Numbered from the stretch's first letter, positions 8,553-17,764 are shown. The stretch is DNA of 64,000 nt from JAEYFP01 sp964579795 (GCA_964579795.1 CAZOHM010000009.1:15263-79262); one strand, 5' to 3'. A program made the numbers and translations. The notes: a model not told the origin generated them from the sequence alone.

Positions 8553-9382
8553 TGAAAAAGAAAGGTAATCCGATTCTTACTGTACTGTTCAGCATATTCT
8601 CTTTACTGTATATCTGCCCGATTTTTATTGTAATTATCAATTCTTTCAAAAAAAAGGCATATATTACGAAAATGCCTTTTAAGATTCCATCAGGTAAGTC
8701 GTTTGTCGGATGGGATAACTATATTAGAGGAATGGAGAAAATAAACTTCTGGGGCTCGTTTACTAACACTGTTATAATTACAGTGGGATCTGTTCTTGTG
8801 ATTGTTGTTTGTACATCTATGTGTGCATGGTATATTACAAGAGTAAAGAGTAAATTGACAGAAGGAATTTACTATCTGTGTTTATTCTCTATGATTGTTC
8901 CGTTTCAGATGGTCATGTTTACTCTTTCGAAAATTGCAAATATGCTTCATTTAACAAATCCTGTTTCCATTATTCTTGTTTATCTTGGATTTGGTGCAGG
9001 TCTCGCAGTATTTATGTTCTGTGGTTTTGTAAAATCTATTCCGCTTGAAATTGAAGAAGCAGCCATGATTGATGGCTGTAATCCGCTTCAGACATATTTT
9101 CAGGTTGTATTTCCGATTTTGAAGCCGACAAGTATTACCGTTGCAATCCTGCAGGCTATGTGGATATGGAATGATTATCTGCTTCCTTATCTTGTGTTGG
9201 ATACAAAAAAATATAAAACGATTTCAATCGCGATTCAGTACTTAAAGGGAGGGTACGGATCAATTGATATGGGTGCTATGATGGCGATGCTTGTATTGGC
9301 AATTATCCCGATTATTGCGTTCTATCTGATTTGCCAGAAACATATTATTGAGGGTGTTGTTGCGGGAGCTGTAAAGGGCTGA
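8552..9382 (+). CDS. malG: Maltodextrin ABC transporter permease, MalG type
   Basis: A 276-residue permease with six hydrophobic segments. Its EAA loop is EIEEAAMIDGCNPLQTYFQVVFPILKP at about residues 167-193 (key residues EAA...DG...P). The C-terminus IIEGVVAGAVKG is the usual CUT1-family ending. It is translationally coupled to the upstream permease by the TAATG overlap, with GGAGGTG as ribosome site at 8537-8543. It forms the membrane channel with the product of 7710. Confidence 0.92.
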   Translation: MKKKGNPILTVLFSIFSLLYICPIFIVIINSFKKKAYITKMPFKIPSGKSFVGWDNYIRGMEKINFWGSFTNTVIITVGSVLVIVVCTSMCAWYITRVKSKLTEGIYYLCLFSMIVPFQMVMFTLSKIANMLHLTNPVSIILVYLGFGAGLAVFMFCGFVKSIPLEIEEAAMIDGCNPLQTYFQVVFPILKPTSITVAILQAMWIWNDYLLPYLVLDTKKYKTISIAIQYLKGGYGSIDMGAMMAMLVLAIIPIIAFYLICQKHIIEGVVAGAVKG

Positions 9383-9416
9383 TTTTTAGAAACAACGTTA
9401 GAGGAGACAGAAACAT

Positions 9417-10904
9417 ATGAGTATGAGAAAAAGTGGGATATTAATGCCGGTTGCCAGTCTTCCAGGCAAATATGGAATAGGGACGTTTTCAAAATATGCC
9501 TATCAATTTCTGGATTGTCTGAAAGCAGCTGGACAAAGCTACTGGCAGATGCTCCCTTTAGGTCCGACAGGGTATGGTGATTCCCCCTATCAGTCGTTTT
9601 CAACCTATGCAGGGAACCCGTATTTAATCGATTTGGATAATTTGATTGAAAAGGGATGGCTGACAGCGGCGGAGTGCAGAAAGTACGATTTTGGAAACGA
9701 CAAGAACAGTATCGACTATGAAAAGCTATATCTTTCTCGTTTCATTGTGCTGAAAAAGGCATATGAGAAGAGTGAAATAGCAAAAGATAGGGGATTTCAA
9801 AAGTTTATAAAAGAAAATGCATTTTGGCTTGATGATTATGCACTTTATATGGCAGTTAAGAATTCTTTTGGAGGTGCATGCTTCCATGAGTGGGACGAAG
9901 ATATTCGTCTTCGCAAGCCGGAGGCAATGAAAGCCTGTCGTAAGAAGTATTGTAAAGAGATAGAATTTTATCAGTTTCAGCAATACATGTTTGATACACA
10001 ATGGCAGGCTCTAAAGGCATATGCCAATAATCTTGGAATAAAGATTATTGGGGATATTCCGATTTATGTTGCCTTTGACAGTGCTGATACGTGGGCCAAC
10101 CCGAAGCTGTTTCAATTCAATCAGAATGGAGAACCGATTGCAGTAGCAGGCTGTCCGCCTGACGCCTTCTCTGCAACAGGACAGCTTTGGGGAAACCCAC
10201 TCTATAATTGGAAATATCATAAGGAAACAGGTTATGAGTGGTGGATTATGAGAATCGCACACTGCCTGAAACTGTATGATATTGTACGTGTAGATCACTT
10301 TAGAGCATTTGATGAGTATTATGCAATTCCGTATGGTGATAAAACAGCCGAGAACGGAAACTGGAAAAAGGGACCGGGTATCGGTCTGTTCAAGGCATTG
10401 AACGCAAAATTTGGAAAGGTGGATATCATTGCAGAGGATCTGGGATTTCTTACACCAAGTGTATTAAAACTTGTAAAAGATACCGGTTATCCGGGCATGA
10501 AGGTACTGCAGTTTGCATTTGATTCGAGAGAGGAAAGCGATTATCTGCCACATAATTATACGCATAATGCAGTTGTCTATACAGGTACACATGATAATGA
10601 TACGTTACAGGGCTGGTATCGTACACTGTCATTACCGGATAAGAAGCTGTCTCAAAATTATATGAATAATGCTGGACATCCGATTGAAGAGATTCATTGG
10701 GATTTTATCAGGCTTGCGATGAGCAGTGTTGCAAAGCTTTGCATCATTCCTATGGCGGATTATCTGGGGCTGGGTGCTGAAGGAAGAATCAATACACCGT
10801 CCACCTTGGGAGACAACTGGAAATGGCGGATGCAGGAGGGTGCATTTAAAAAGAATTTGTCAAAAAAAATCTTTGACATCACCAAATTATATGGTAGGCT
10901 ATAA
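9417..10904 (+). CDS. malQ: 4-alpha-glucanotransferase (amylomaltase)
   Basis: A 495-residue GH77 enzyme that transfers alpha-1,4-glucan segments between maltodextrins and releases glucose. Visible motifs are RVDHFRAFDEYYAIP with the nucleophile Asp, IIAEDLG with the acid/base Glu, and TGTHDNDTLQGW with the transition-state Asp. The length matches the bacterial family. The ribosome site GAGGAG lies at 9401-9406. It follows the permease genes by 34 bases and is probably co-transcribed with them. With glgP it completes cytoplasmic maltodextrin breakdown. Confidence 0.95.
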   Translation: MSMRKSGILMPVASLPGKYGIGTFSKYAYQFLDCLKAAGQSYWQMLPLGPTGYGDSPYQSFSTYAGNPYLIDLDNLIEKGWLTAAECRKYDFGNDKNSIDYEKLYLSRFIVLKKAYEKSEIAKDRGFQKFIKENAFWLDDYALYMAVKNSFGGACFHEWDEDIRLRKPEAMKACRKKYCKEIEFYQFQQYMFDTQWQALKAYANNLGIKIIGDIPIYVAFDSADTWANPKLFQFNQNGEPIAVAGCPPDAFSATGQLWGNPLYNWKYHKETGYEWWIMRIAHCLKLYDIVRVDHFRAFDEYYAIPYGDKTAENGNWKKGPGIGLFKALNAKFGKVDIIAEDLGFLTPSVLKLVKDTGYPGMKVLQFAFDSREESDYLPHNYTHNAVVYTGTHDNDTLQGWYRTLSLPDKKLSQNYMNNAGHPIEEIHWDFIRLAMSSVAKLCIIPMADYLGLGAEGRINTPSTLGDNWKWRMQEGAFKKNLSKKIFDITKLYGRL

Positions 10905-10946
10905 ATAATGTGATATGAGTTGAAACAGAAAAAGTGGGTGGAAGTG

Positions 10947-11981
10947 TTGGATACAATTACAATAAAAGATATTGCCAGAATATGTGGTGTTGGTGTCAGC
11001 ACGGTTTCTCGTGCTTTGAATAATCATCCGGATATTAACCCAGAAACACGTACAAAGATTATGGAGGTTGTGGAAGAATATAATTTTATTCCGAATAACA
11101 GTGCCAGAAATCTGAAAATCACAGATTCCAAAACAATAGCAATACTCGTAAAGGGCATTTCCAACCCATTTTTTATGAAAATGATCAAAGTCATGGAAGA
11201 CGAGATTCAGAGAAAGAAATACTCGCTTGCATTACATCATGTTGATGCAAATGAGGATGAAGTAGACGTTGCCATAGAGCTTGTGAAAGAAAAGCGGCTT
11301 AGAGGTATTATTTTTCTTGGAGGCTATTTTACACATACAAAAGAAAAGCTGGAGCGTTTGCAGGTGCCTTTTGTGCTCAGTACAATTACGATGACAAATG
11401 GATATATGGGAAATTATTCGTCAGTTGCTGTAGATGATGTGAAAGAAAGCTATAAGATGGTAGATTATCTGTGCAGACTGGGGCATACGAAGATTGCAAC
11501 AATTACGGCATGTGAGCAGGATGAAAGTATTGGTAAGCTACGAAACAAAGGGTATGAGCTTGCGCTTGCGGATAATCATATTAAACTTGATAATAAGCTG
11601 GTATATTATATGGATGATGCGATTGACTCCTATACAATGGAGAATGGGTATGCTGTTATGAAGCAGATTCTTGCATCTGGTGAGGATTTTACAGCTGTAT
11701 ACGCAATTTCTGATACGCTTGCTATCGGTGCCTGCAAGGCAATTTTGGAATCCGGCAGACGAATACCAGAGGATGTTTCAGTGGCAGGCTTTGATGGAAT
11801 TGATATGTCTTATTTTTATAGTCCCACTATCACAACAGTTCAGCAGCCATTCGAAGCAATGGCAAAAGAAACTGTAACGGTATTATTTAATGTAATTCGA
11901 AAAAAAACAGAGCATCAGCATAAAATCTTTGATGCGACACTCTGTGTTGGCGGCTCTACAAGAGCAATCAATGAAAAATAA
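10947..11981 (+). CDS. LacI-family regulator of the maltodextrin cluster
   Basis: About 344 residues. The N-terminal helix-turn-helix reads ITIKDIARICGVGVSTVSRALNN in key positions, followed by the hinge FIPNNSARNLK and a sugar-sensing domain containing SVAGFDGIDMS and the C-terminal TTVQQPFEAMAKE. The start is uncertain: TTG at 10947 has GGTGG upstream and gives the usual N-terminus, while GTG at 10944 and TTG at 10920 are alternatives. It follows malQ by about 40 bases, so it is likely the dedicated repressor (MalR-like) acting on the palindromes before glgP and malE. It shares the family with the protein at 1145. Confidence 0.88.
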   Translation: MDTITIKDIARICGVGVSTVSRALNNHPDINPETRTKIMEVVEEYNFIPNNSARNLKITDSKTIAILVKGISNPFFMKMIKVMEDEIQRKKYSLALHHVDANEDEVDVAIELVKEKRLRGIIFLGGYFTHTKEKLERLQVPFVLSTITMTNGYMGNYSSVAVDDVKESYKMVDYLCRLGHTKIATITACEQDESIGKLRNKGYELALADNHIKLDNKLVYYMDDAIDSYTMENGYAVMKQILASGEDFTAVYAISDTLAIGACKAILESGRRIPEDVSVAGFDGIDMSYFYSPTITTVQQPFEAMAKETVTVLFNVIRKKTEHQHKIFDATLCVGGSTRAINEK

Positions 11982-11982
11982 A

Positions 11983-12429
11983 TTAAAATGTCTGACGGCT
12001 CATCGTGCTGTTATGATAAGCAGTTGAGTGTGTGACGTCCTCTTTGAACCATGCAGGTGGATGAAAAGAATTTGCCTCCTCCTCTGTTGAAAATTCTACT
12101 TCCGCAAGTATCAGAGGCGCAAATGGTGTATCAAAAATATCCAGTTCTATTGTATATATATCATAAGGAATCAAAATTCTTTTTTTACTGATAATATTAC
12201 CATCGGCTTTTGCCTTAAGAGATTCGTAAGCGGCATGGGTTAATGGAAGATTATATTCCTCTCGAACCATAAATCCCTTAGATTTATAAGTCATATAGTA
12301 CGTATCATCCTCTTTACGGACACGAATGACCGGCTCCGTACAAAGATATGCCTGCTCAATCAAATGAAACGGATAGCTTTCTATATTGTCAGGAAGTGTG
12401 TTTATTAAAAACTTTCGTTCAATTTCCAT
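11983..12429 (-). CDS. CYTH-domain phosphohydrolase
   Basis: A 148-residue protein starting MEIERKFLI, the ExExK signature of the CYTH superfamily (class IV adenylate cyclase, thiamine and inorganic triphosphatases). Further charged tunnel residues include VIRVRKEDDTYYMTYKSKG and ELDIF...AEVEF. In small bacterial members of this kind the likely activity is metal-dependent hydrolysis of inorganic triphosphate or organic triphosphates; the exact substrate is not decidable. It is transcribed convergently with the LacI gene, with one base between them. GGAG lies upstream of the start on its strand. Confidence 0.88.
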   Translation of the reverse strand: MEIERKFLINTLPDNIESYPFHLIEQAYLCTEPVIRVRKEDDTYYMTYKSKGFMVREEYNLPLTHAAYESLKAKADGNIISKKRILIPYDIYTIELDIFDTPFAPLILAEVEFSTEEEANSFHPPAWFKEDVTHSTAYHNSTMSRQTF

Positions 12430-12515
12430 TGGAATCTCCTTTTAATTTAATAGAATATTCATTTTTAACTAGTGTGAATTTATGATATGATTATTATAGA
12501 ATGGAGGCGGTAAAT

Positions 12516-12761
12516 ATGCAATCTGTGAATATGCTGATTTCCAGTATTATTAACAAAGAAGACAAGAGATTTGTCAGAGTTTCGTTTATGAGAGGCAGTG
12601 ATTATGCAGAGGGCATCCTGCCGGATAACATTATAGAGAAATCGAGTGGCTTTTCCGAAGAAGAGGTAGAAAAGCTGCAGGAGTACATCAGTGCCAATCA
12701 GGGAGATATTATGGAACGTGCCAGACAAATCAACCCAATTAAAAATTGGCTTAACAGCTGA
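12516..12761 (+). CDS. Small hypothetical protein
   Basis: An 81-residue soluble protein of unknown function. The ATG at 12516 is preceded by GGAGGCGG at 12503-12510; an ATG at 12501 overlaps that site and is rejected. Central residues (RFVRVSFMRGSDYAEGILPDN) suggest a small beta fold, and the C-terminal half is a predicted helix (FSEEEVEKLQEYISANQ). It lies directly before the DJ-1-type gene and may share its transcript. I do not recognise a family. Confidence 0.65.
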   Translation: MQSVNMLISSIINKEDKRFVRVSFMRGSDYAEGILPDNIIEKSSGFSEEEVEKLQEYISANQGDIMERARQINPIKNWLNS

Positions 12762-12807
12762 GAGAATTTTTGATAAATCATTATTTCAAGTGATTGGAGG
12801 AAACAAA

Positions 12808-13359
12808 ATGAAGACATGTTATGTATTTTTGGCGGAAGGATTTGAAGAAGTTGAAGCATTGACAGTTGTTGATCTGCTTAGAAGGGCACATATAGATACA
12901 AAGATGGTTTCTATTTCAGATGCTGTACAGGTGACCGGTTCTCATCAGATTAGTGTTCTTGCAGATATTACAATAAAGGATGTTGATCTTAAACAGGCGT
13001 GTCTACTTGTATTACCGGGTGGAAAACAGGGAACAGAGAATCTGACAACCTGCAAACCATTAGAAAAGATACTGTTCGAGTTTAGTGCAACAAACAGACG
13101 AGTTGCTGCAATCTGTGCAGCACCCTCAGTTTTAGGAAAGCTTGGTTTACTGAAAGGAAAGAAGGCTGTATGCTATCCGGGATATGAGGCAAGTCTTGAA
13201 GGTGCTGTGATTGGAAAGGAAGAGGTTGTTACGGACGGTAACATTACAACCTCACGTGGCATGGGTACTGCAATCGCATTTAGTATTGAACTTATTAAAC
13301 TGATAGATTGTGAGACTGAAGCAGGGGCAATGAAGGCCAAAATTATTTATCGTCAATAA
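12808..13359 (+). CDS. DJ-1/PfpI (ThiJ) family protein
   Basis: A 183-residue flavodoxin-like protein of the DJ-1/YajL group. The conserved nucleophile elbow AAICAAPSVLG carries the reactive Cys at about residue 105, and VFLAEGFEEVEALT is the N-terminal family signature with the conserved Glu. Members act in oxidative or carbonyl stress (reported deglycase, chaperone or glyoxalase activity; the true role is debated). The ATG at 12808 follows GGAGG at 12796-12800; a longer frame from 12691 overlaps the previous gene and is unlikely. Confidence 0.9.
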   Translation: MKTCYVFLAEGFEEVEALTVVDLLRRAHIDTKMVSISDAVQVTGSHQISVLADITIKDVDLKQACLLVLPGGKQGTENLTTCKPLEKILFEFSATNRRVAAICAAPSVLGKLGLLKGKKAVCYPGYEASLEGAVIGKEEVVTDGNITTSRGMGTAIAFSIELIKLIDCETEAGAMKAKIIYRQ

Positions 13360-13489
13360 CTAAAAATTGCCATTATATTTTATTTTTTATTTCACATAAT
13401 AATACCAAGATAAGTGATGAACAGCTATTGCTTATCTATCAAAATAGAGTGTATTTGCACGATATGGAATGGTGTTGGAGGTGAAAAGA

Positions 13490-13690
13490 ATGGCAGACAA
13501 AAAATCTAATAGAATCGAAGTGCCGGAAGCAAAGGCAGCAATGAATAAGTTTAAAACAGAAGTTGCTTCAGAACTTGGTGTAAACTTAAAAGAAGGTTAT
13601 AATGGTGACCTGACATCTAAGGAAGCCGGTTCAATCGGTGGAGAAATGGTCAGACAGATGATCGCAAAGCAGGAATCACAGATGAAGTAA
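13490..13690 (+). CDS. Alpha/beta-type small acid-soluble spore protein
   Basis: A 66-residue protein. The sequence EVPEAKAAMNKFKTEVASELG and the later GDLTSKEAGSIGGEMVRQMI match the two conserved segments of alpha/beta SASPs: the GPR protease region with its E-[IV]-A/S cleavage context, and the G-S-I-G-G-x-M DNA-binding segment. These proteins coat DNA in dormant spores. The ATG at 13490 has GGAGGTG upstream. It is a single-gene unit ended by a strong terminator. A sigma-G promoter could not be assigned with confidence. Its presence says the organism is, or descends from, a spore former. Confidence 0.9.
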   Translation: MADKKSNRIEVPEAKAAMNKFKTEVASELGVNLKEGYNGDLTSKEAGSIGGEMVRQMIAKQESQMK

Positions 13691-13717
13691 GAGCTCTGTG
13701 AAAAAGAAATTAATAAG

Positions 13718-13753
13718 AATCCCGCAGTGAAGTAATCACTGCGGGATTTTTAT
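13718..13753 (+). terminator. Terminator after the spore protein gene
   Basis: ATCCCGCAGTG pairs perfectly with CACTGCGGGAT around a seven-base loop, followed by TTTTATT. Very stable; probably bidirectional, as the convergent gene ends at 13764. Confidence 0.9.
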
Positions 13754-13763
13754 TGCAAAGCTG

Positions 13764-14336
13764 TTAAATATCAGATTTATTGATGACCCGTTCCAGACGT
13801 AGCCAGATTAACCAGGCAATGAGACTGCCGATTAATGCAGTGATAAGCTGGGTTATGGAAAATGTAATCTTTGCAGCGGCCAGAACTTTTGGAAGAGCCT
13901 CCGGTTTCGGGAGCTTTGCCGCAATGCTTGATCCAAAGTTTGGAAGTAAAATCAGAACAACAGTCACTCCTAAAAATGCCGATTTTACAATGGAACCAAA
14001 AACAAGACCAAATTGCAGATGAAAACGAAATTTCTGTTTGCGTTCAAAATAGTGTGTAAACAGAACAAGGATAAGGTTACTAATCATAATAATAGGGAAC
14101 ATGACAGGAAGTGCGGACATAATTGGAGAGCCGGTAAAGAAAAAAGCTGTAATTGGTGCAACAATGGAGATAATAATTCCAGAAATAAGTCCGACGGCAA
14201 GTGTTGCAATAACCAATATGGCATTAACAATTGGGCCGGTGATGTAAACTGACATGTTCTTGAAATACTGACTTATTATACAGAGAGCAAGCAGCAGGGC
14301 TGTTTGTGCAATCTGTTTAGATGTTATGTTTTTCAT
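13764..14336 (-). CDS. ECF-transporter S-component-like membrane protein
   Basis: About 190 residues with five or six hydrophobic helices. The N-terminus KQIAQTALLLALCIISQYF and the segment IVAPITAFFFTGSP with preceding glycines are typical of substrate-specific (S) subunits of energy-coupling-factor vitamin transporters. No ECF ATPase or T-subunit gene lies nearby, which fits group II systems where S-components are scattered. The substrate is unknown. The start at 14336 has GGAGG 13 bases upstream; a longer frame to 14402 has no good ribosome site. Confidence 0.65.
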   Translation of the reverse strand: MKNITSKQIAQTALLLALCIISQYFKNMSVYITGPIVNAILVIATLAVGLISGIIISIVAPITAFFFTGSPIMSALPVMFPIIMISNLILVLFTHYFERKQKFRFHLQFGLVFGSIVKSAFLGVTVVLILLPNFGSSIAAKLPKPEALPKVLAAAKITFSITQLITALIGSLIAWLIWLRLERVINKSDI

Positions 14337-14461
14337 TGACAGTAGTATGCCTCCTTTATTATTTGTCTTTCGTACTATAGCATATCTTAGAAAATACAGC
14401 AAGTTTAATAAATAGGATAGAGTTATTTCATATATTTTGACTGGAATTTTGAATATGTGTG

Positions 14462-14470
14462 TGATATAAT
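14462..14470 (+). promoter_or_regulatory. Extended -10 promoter of trigger factor
   Basis: TGATATAAT matches the TGnTATAAT form. No -35 at 17 bases is convincing. The roughly 95-base leader contains a perfect inverted repeat CAGGCAG/CTGCCTG at 14510-14531 that could form a hairpin before the ribosome site. Confidence 0.6.
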
Positions 14471-14573
14471 CTTATAATGACTGCAATAAAATAGAAACGA
14501 ATCTTACAGCAGGCAGATGATATGCTGCCTGAATGAAGAGCATAAAGCGAATTTAAGGAGGAACAGAAGTAAA

Positions 14574-15863
14574 ATGAGTTTACAGGTAGAAAAATTGGAA
14601 AAAAATATGGCAAAGCTTACAATTGAGGCATCTGCTGAAGAGTTTGAAAAGGCAATTGAGGCTGCATATAAGAAGAACAAGAACAAGATGAGCGTTCCAG
14701 GATTCAGAAAAGGCAAGGTACCTCGTGCAATGCTTGAAAAAATGTATGGTGCAGGCATCTTTTATGAGGATGCAGCAAATGCATTGATTCCTGAAGCATA
14801 TGAGAAAGAATTATCCGAGAATAAAGACTTAGAAGTAGTTTCACAGCCAAAGATTGATGTTGTGCAAGTGGAAAAAGGAAAGTCATTTATTTTTACAGCT
14901 GAAGTTGCATTAAAGCCGGAAATCGAGCTTGGTAAGTATAAGGGTGTGAAAATAGAGAAAATTGATACAGAAGTAACTGATGAAGATATTACAAAGGAAA
15001 TTGATAAGGAAAGAGAAAGCAATGCCAGAACAATCAGCGTTGAAGACAGAGCAGTAAAAGATAAAGATATGACAGTTATTGACTTTGAAGGATTTGTTGA
15101 TGGAATAGCATTTGAGGGCGGAAAGGGAGAAAACCATCCTTTGACAATTGGTTCGGGTGCTTTCATTCCGGGCTTTGAAGAGCAGTTGATTGGTGCCAAA
15201 CTCAACAAAGAGATGGAAGTAAATGTGACTTTCCCAGAAGAATATCAGGCAGCAGAGCTTGCTGGAAAAGCTGCAGTATTTAAAGTAACTGTTAAGGAAA
15301 TTAAGGAAAAAGAGCTTCCTGCACTTGACGATGAGTTCGCAAGTGAAGTATCTGAGTTTGAAACACTTGACGAGTATAAGGCTGATGTCAAGAAAAAGCT
15401 TGCAGAAAAGAAAGAGGCAGAGGCTAAGAGCAAAAAAGAAGATGCTGTTATTGAGGCCATTATCAATGATTCTAAGATGGAAATTCCAGATCCAATGGTT
15501 GATACACAGGCAAAGCAGATGGCACAGGATTATGCAGGCAGACTGCAGCAGCAGGGTCTGTCATTAGAGCAATATTTCCAGTTCACAGGTATGGATATGG
15601 AGAAATTCCTTACTCAGATGAAGCCTGGTGCATTAAAGAGAATCCAGTCAAGACTTGTTCTTGAGGCTATTGTTAAGACTGAGGATATCAAAATTTCTGA
15701 TGATGAATTTGAAGCAGAGATTACAAGAATGGCTGAAATGTATCAAATGGAGGCTGACAAACTCAAAGAGATGGTTGGAGATTACGAGAAGGAACAGATA
15801 ACAGAGGATCTTGCAATTCAGAAGGCTGTTGAGCTTGTTGTAGCAGAAGCTAAAGAAAAGTAA
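14574..15863 (+). CDS. tig: Trigger factor, ribosome-associated chaperone and prolyl isomerase
   Basis: A 429-residue protein with the three classical parts. The N-terminal ribosome-binding domain has GFRKGKVPRAMLEK. A central FKBP-type isomerase domain spans about residues 160-245 (VIDFEGFVDG ... AFIPGFEEQLIGA). A long helical C-terminal chaperone domain follows. The ATG at 14574 follows AAGGAGG; the longer reading from 14517 is rejected. It leads the conserved block tig-clpP-clpX-lon-engB, linking nascent-chain folding with proteolysis. Confidence 0.96.
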   Translation: MSLQVEKLEKNMAKLTIEASAEEFEKAIEAAYKKNKNKMSVPGFRKGKVPRAMLEKMYGAGIFYEDAANALIPEAYEKELSENKDLEVVSQPKIDVVQVEKGKSFIFTAEVALKPEIELGKYKGVKIEKIDTEVTDEDITKEIDKERESNARTISVEDRAVKDKDMTVIDFEGFVDGIAFEGGKGENHPLTIGSGAFIPGFEEQLIGAKLNKEMEVNVTFPEEYQAAELAGKAAVFKVTVKEIKEKELPALDDEFASEVSEFETLDEYKADVKKKLAEKKEAEAKSKKEDAVIEAIINDSKMEIPDPMVDTQAKQMAQDYAGRLQQQGLSLEQYFQFTGMDMEKFLTQMKPGALKRIQSRLVLEAIVKTEDIKISDDEFEAEITRMAEMYQMEADKLKEMVGDYEKEQITEDLAIQKAVELVVAEAKEK

Positions 15864-15904
15864 AATTACTATTTAAAATTTGACTAAAGTTTGGAGGAGT
15901 AAAA

Positions 15905-16483
15905 ATGAGTTTAGTGCCTTATGTCATTGAACAGACAAGCAGAGGGGAACGGTCTTATGATATTTTTTCAAGACTGTTAAAAGAACGAATTATTTTTCTT
16001 GGAGAAGAAGTAAATGAAACTACATCTAGTCTGATTGTTGCACAGATGATGTTTCTTGAGGCTGAGGATCCTGATAAGGATATTCATTTTTATATCAACA
16101 GCCCGGGCGGAAGCGTAACAGACGGATTTGCTATTTATGATACGATGCATTATGTGAAATGTGATGTAGCCACCTATTNNNNNNNNNNAAGTATGGGAGC
16201 ATTTTTACTTGCCGGAGGTACAAAGGGAAAGAGATTTGCGCTTCCAAATGCAGAGATTATGATTCATCAGCCACTTGGTGGAGCAAAGGGTCAGGCTACA
16301 GAAATAGAAATTGCTGCAAAGCAGATTCTCAGAACAAAAGAAATCATTAATCGTATTTTATCTGAAAACACAGGAAAACCTATTGATGTAATCGCAGCAG
16401 ATACAGAGCGTGATAACTGGAAATCAGCTGAGGAAGCATTAGAGTATGGTTTGATTGATCAGATAATAACAACAAGAGCGTAA
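15905..16483 (+). CDS. clpP: ATP-dependent Clp protease proteolytic subunit, interrupted by assembly gap
   Basis: A serine peptidase forming the tetradecameric barrel that degrades substrates fed by ClpX. The frame is 192 codons including a 10-N gap. His in MIHQPLGG and Asp in TERDNW are present; the nucleophile Ser (AGT at 16190, in SMGAFLLAGG) directly follows the gap. As written, the triad is S96, H121, D170. Canonical Firmicute ClpP has S98, H123, D172, so the gap seems to be two codons too short. Read-through shows the gene itself is probably intact at 194 residues. GGAGG precedes the ATG. Confidence 0.93.
   Translation: MSLVPYVIEQTSRGERSYDIFSRLLKERIIFLGEEVNETTSSLIVAQMMFLEAEDPDKDIHFYINSPGGSVTDGFAIYDTMHYVKCDVATYXXXXSMGAFLLAGGTKGKRFALPNAEIMIHQPLGGAKGQATEIEIAAKQILRTKEIINRILSENTGKPIDVIAADTERDNWKSAEEALEYGLIDQIITTRA
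16179..16188. other. Assembly gap of ten N inside clpP
   Basis: Ten N replace the segment that should encode the G-x-A-A residues before the catalytic Ser. The fixed length of ten is a placeholder; family alignment implies about 16 unknown bases. Confidence 0.97.
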
Positions 16484-16498
16484 AGGAAATTTAGACAT

Positions 16499-17764
16499 AT
16501 GTCAGGGAAAAATAATGATGACAAAATCAGATGCTCCTTCTGTAACAAAACACAGGATCAGGTTCGTAAGCTGATTGCGGGGCCTGATGGAGCATTTATC
16601 TGTGATGAATGTGTAGAGATATGCATGGATATCATAGAGGATGAGTTTGATCAGGAGGACTCTCAGGAAAGCAGTAAGGAACTTGATATTAACCTGTTAA
16701 AGCCACAGGAAATCAAAGCGTTTCTTGATGAAAACGTAATTGGGCAGGAAGAAGCAAAAAAAGTGTTATCCGTTGCTGTATATAACCATTATAAGAGGGT
16801 AACAGCTGCAAAGACATCGGATGTGGAATTACAGAAGAGCAATATCATTATGCTTGGACCTACCGGCTGTGGGAAGACACTTTTAGCACAGACTCTTGCA
16901 AAGATTATAAATGTACCTTTTGCAATAGCCGATGCAACAGCACTTACTGAAGCTGGCTATGTAGGAGAAGATGTTGAAAACATTCTTCTAAAAGTGATAC
17001 AGGCTGCTGACTATGATATTGAGCGTGCCCAATATGGTATTATTTACATTGATGAAATCGATAAAATTACAAGAAAGTCAGAGAACGTTTCTATTACCAG
17101 AGACGTTTCGGGTGAGGGTGTACAGCAGGCTTTGCTGAAAATTATTGAAGGTACAATTGCTTCAGTTCCACCACAGGGTGGCAGAAAGCATCCACATCAG
17201 GAGTTGATTCAGATTGATACAACAAATATCCTGTTTATCTGTGGAGGAGCTTTTGAAGGTCTTGAAAAAATCGTTGAATCAAGACTGGACAAAAAGTCAA
17301 TTGGATTTAATGCGGATATCAAAGATAAGAAGGAAAGCGAGCTCAGTGTGCTGCTTTCGCAGGTGCAGCCGGAGGATCTTGTGAAATTCGGATTGATTCC
17401 GGAGTTTGTTGGTCGTGTTCCTATCAATGTTTCATTGGAGGCATTGGATGAAGAGGCTCTTATTAAGATATTGACTGAGCCAAAGAATGCTATTACAAAG
17501 CAATATAAGAAGTTATTTGAATTAGACGGCGTTCGCCTTGAGTTTGAGAAGGATGCGATTGCAGAGATTGCAAAGAAGGCATATTCTAAAAAAACAGGTG
17601 CAAGAGGATTACGCTCCATATTGGAGAAAATGATGACTGATCTGATGTTTAGAATTCCATCAGATGATACTATCGAGCAGTGCATGATTACAAAAAAGGC
17701 TGTAGATGGAGTCAGTGCGCCGCTTTTGGTGCATCGTGAAGCACCGTTAAAAAAGGCTGAATAA
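16499..17764 (+). CDS. clpX: ATP-dependent Clp protease ATP-binding subunit ClpX
   Basis: A 421-residue AAA+ unfoldase. The N-terminal zinc-binding domain has CSFC and CDEC (four Cys). Next come Walker A GPTGCGKT at about residue 120, Walker B IIYIDEIDKI, the pore loop GYVGED, the sensor/Arg region and the IGF-type loop (KKSIGFNADI) that docks on ClpP. It selects tagged or damaged proteins and threads them into the ClpP barrel encoded just upstream. A weak AAGGAA ribosome site precedes the ATG by about ten bases. Confidence 0.97.
   Translation: MSGKNNDDKIRCSFCNKTQDQVRKLIAGPDGAFICDECVEICMDIIEDEFDQEDSQESSKELDINLLKPQEIKAFLDENVIGQEEAKKVLSVAVYNHYKRVTAAKTSDVELQKSNIIMLGPTGCGKTLLAQTLAKIINVPFAIADATALTEAGYVGEDVENILLKVIQAADYDIERAQYGIIYIDEIDKITRKSENVSITRDVSGEGVQQALLKIIEGTIASVPPQGGRKHPHQELIQIDTTNILFICGGAFEGLEKIVESRLDKKSIGFNADIKDKKESELSVLLSQVQPEDLVKFGLIPEFVGRVPINVSLEALDEEALIKILTEPKNAITKQYKKLFELDGVRLEFEKDAIAEIAKKAYSKKTGARGLRSILEKMMTDLMFRIPSDDTIEQCMITKKAVDGVSAPLLVHREAPLKKAE

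Noticed and set aside
15245..15466. Ser/Ala-rich antisense frame in trigger factor
   Set aside because: Complement of Lys/Glu-rich coding sequence; tig is unambiguous.
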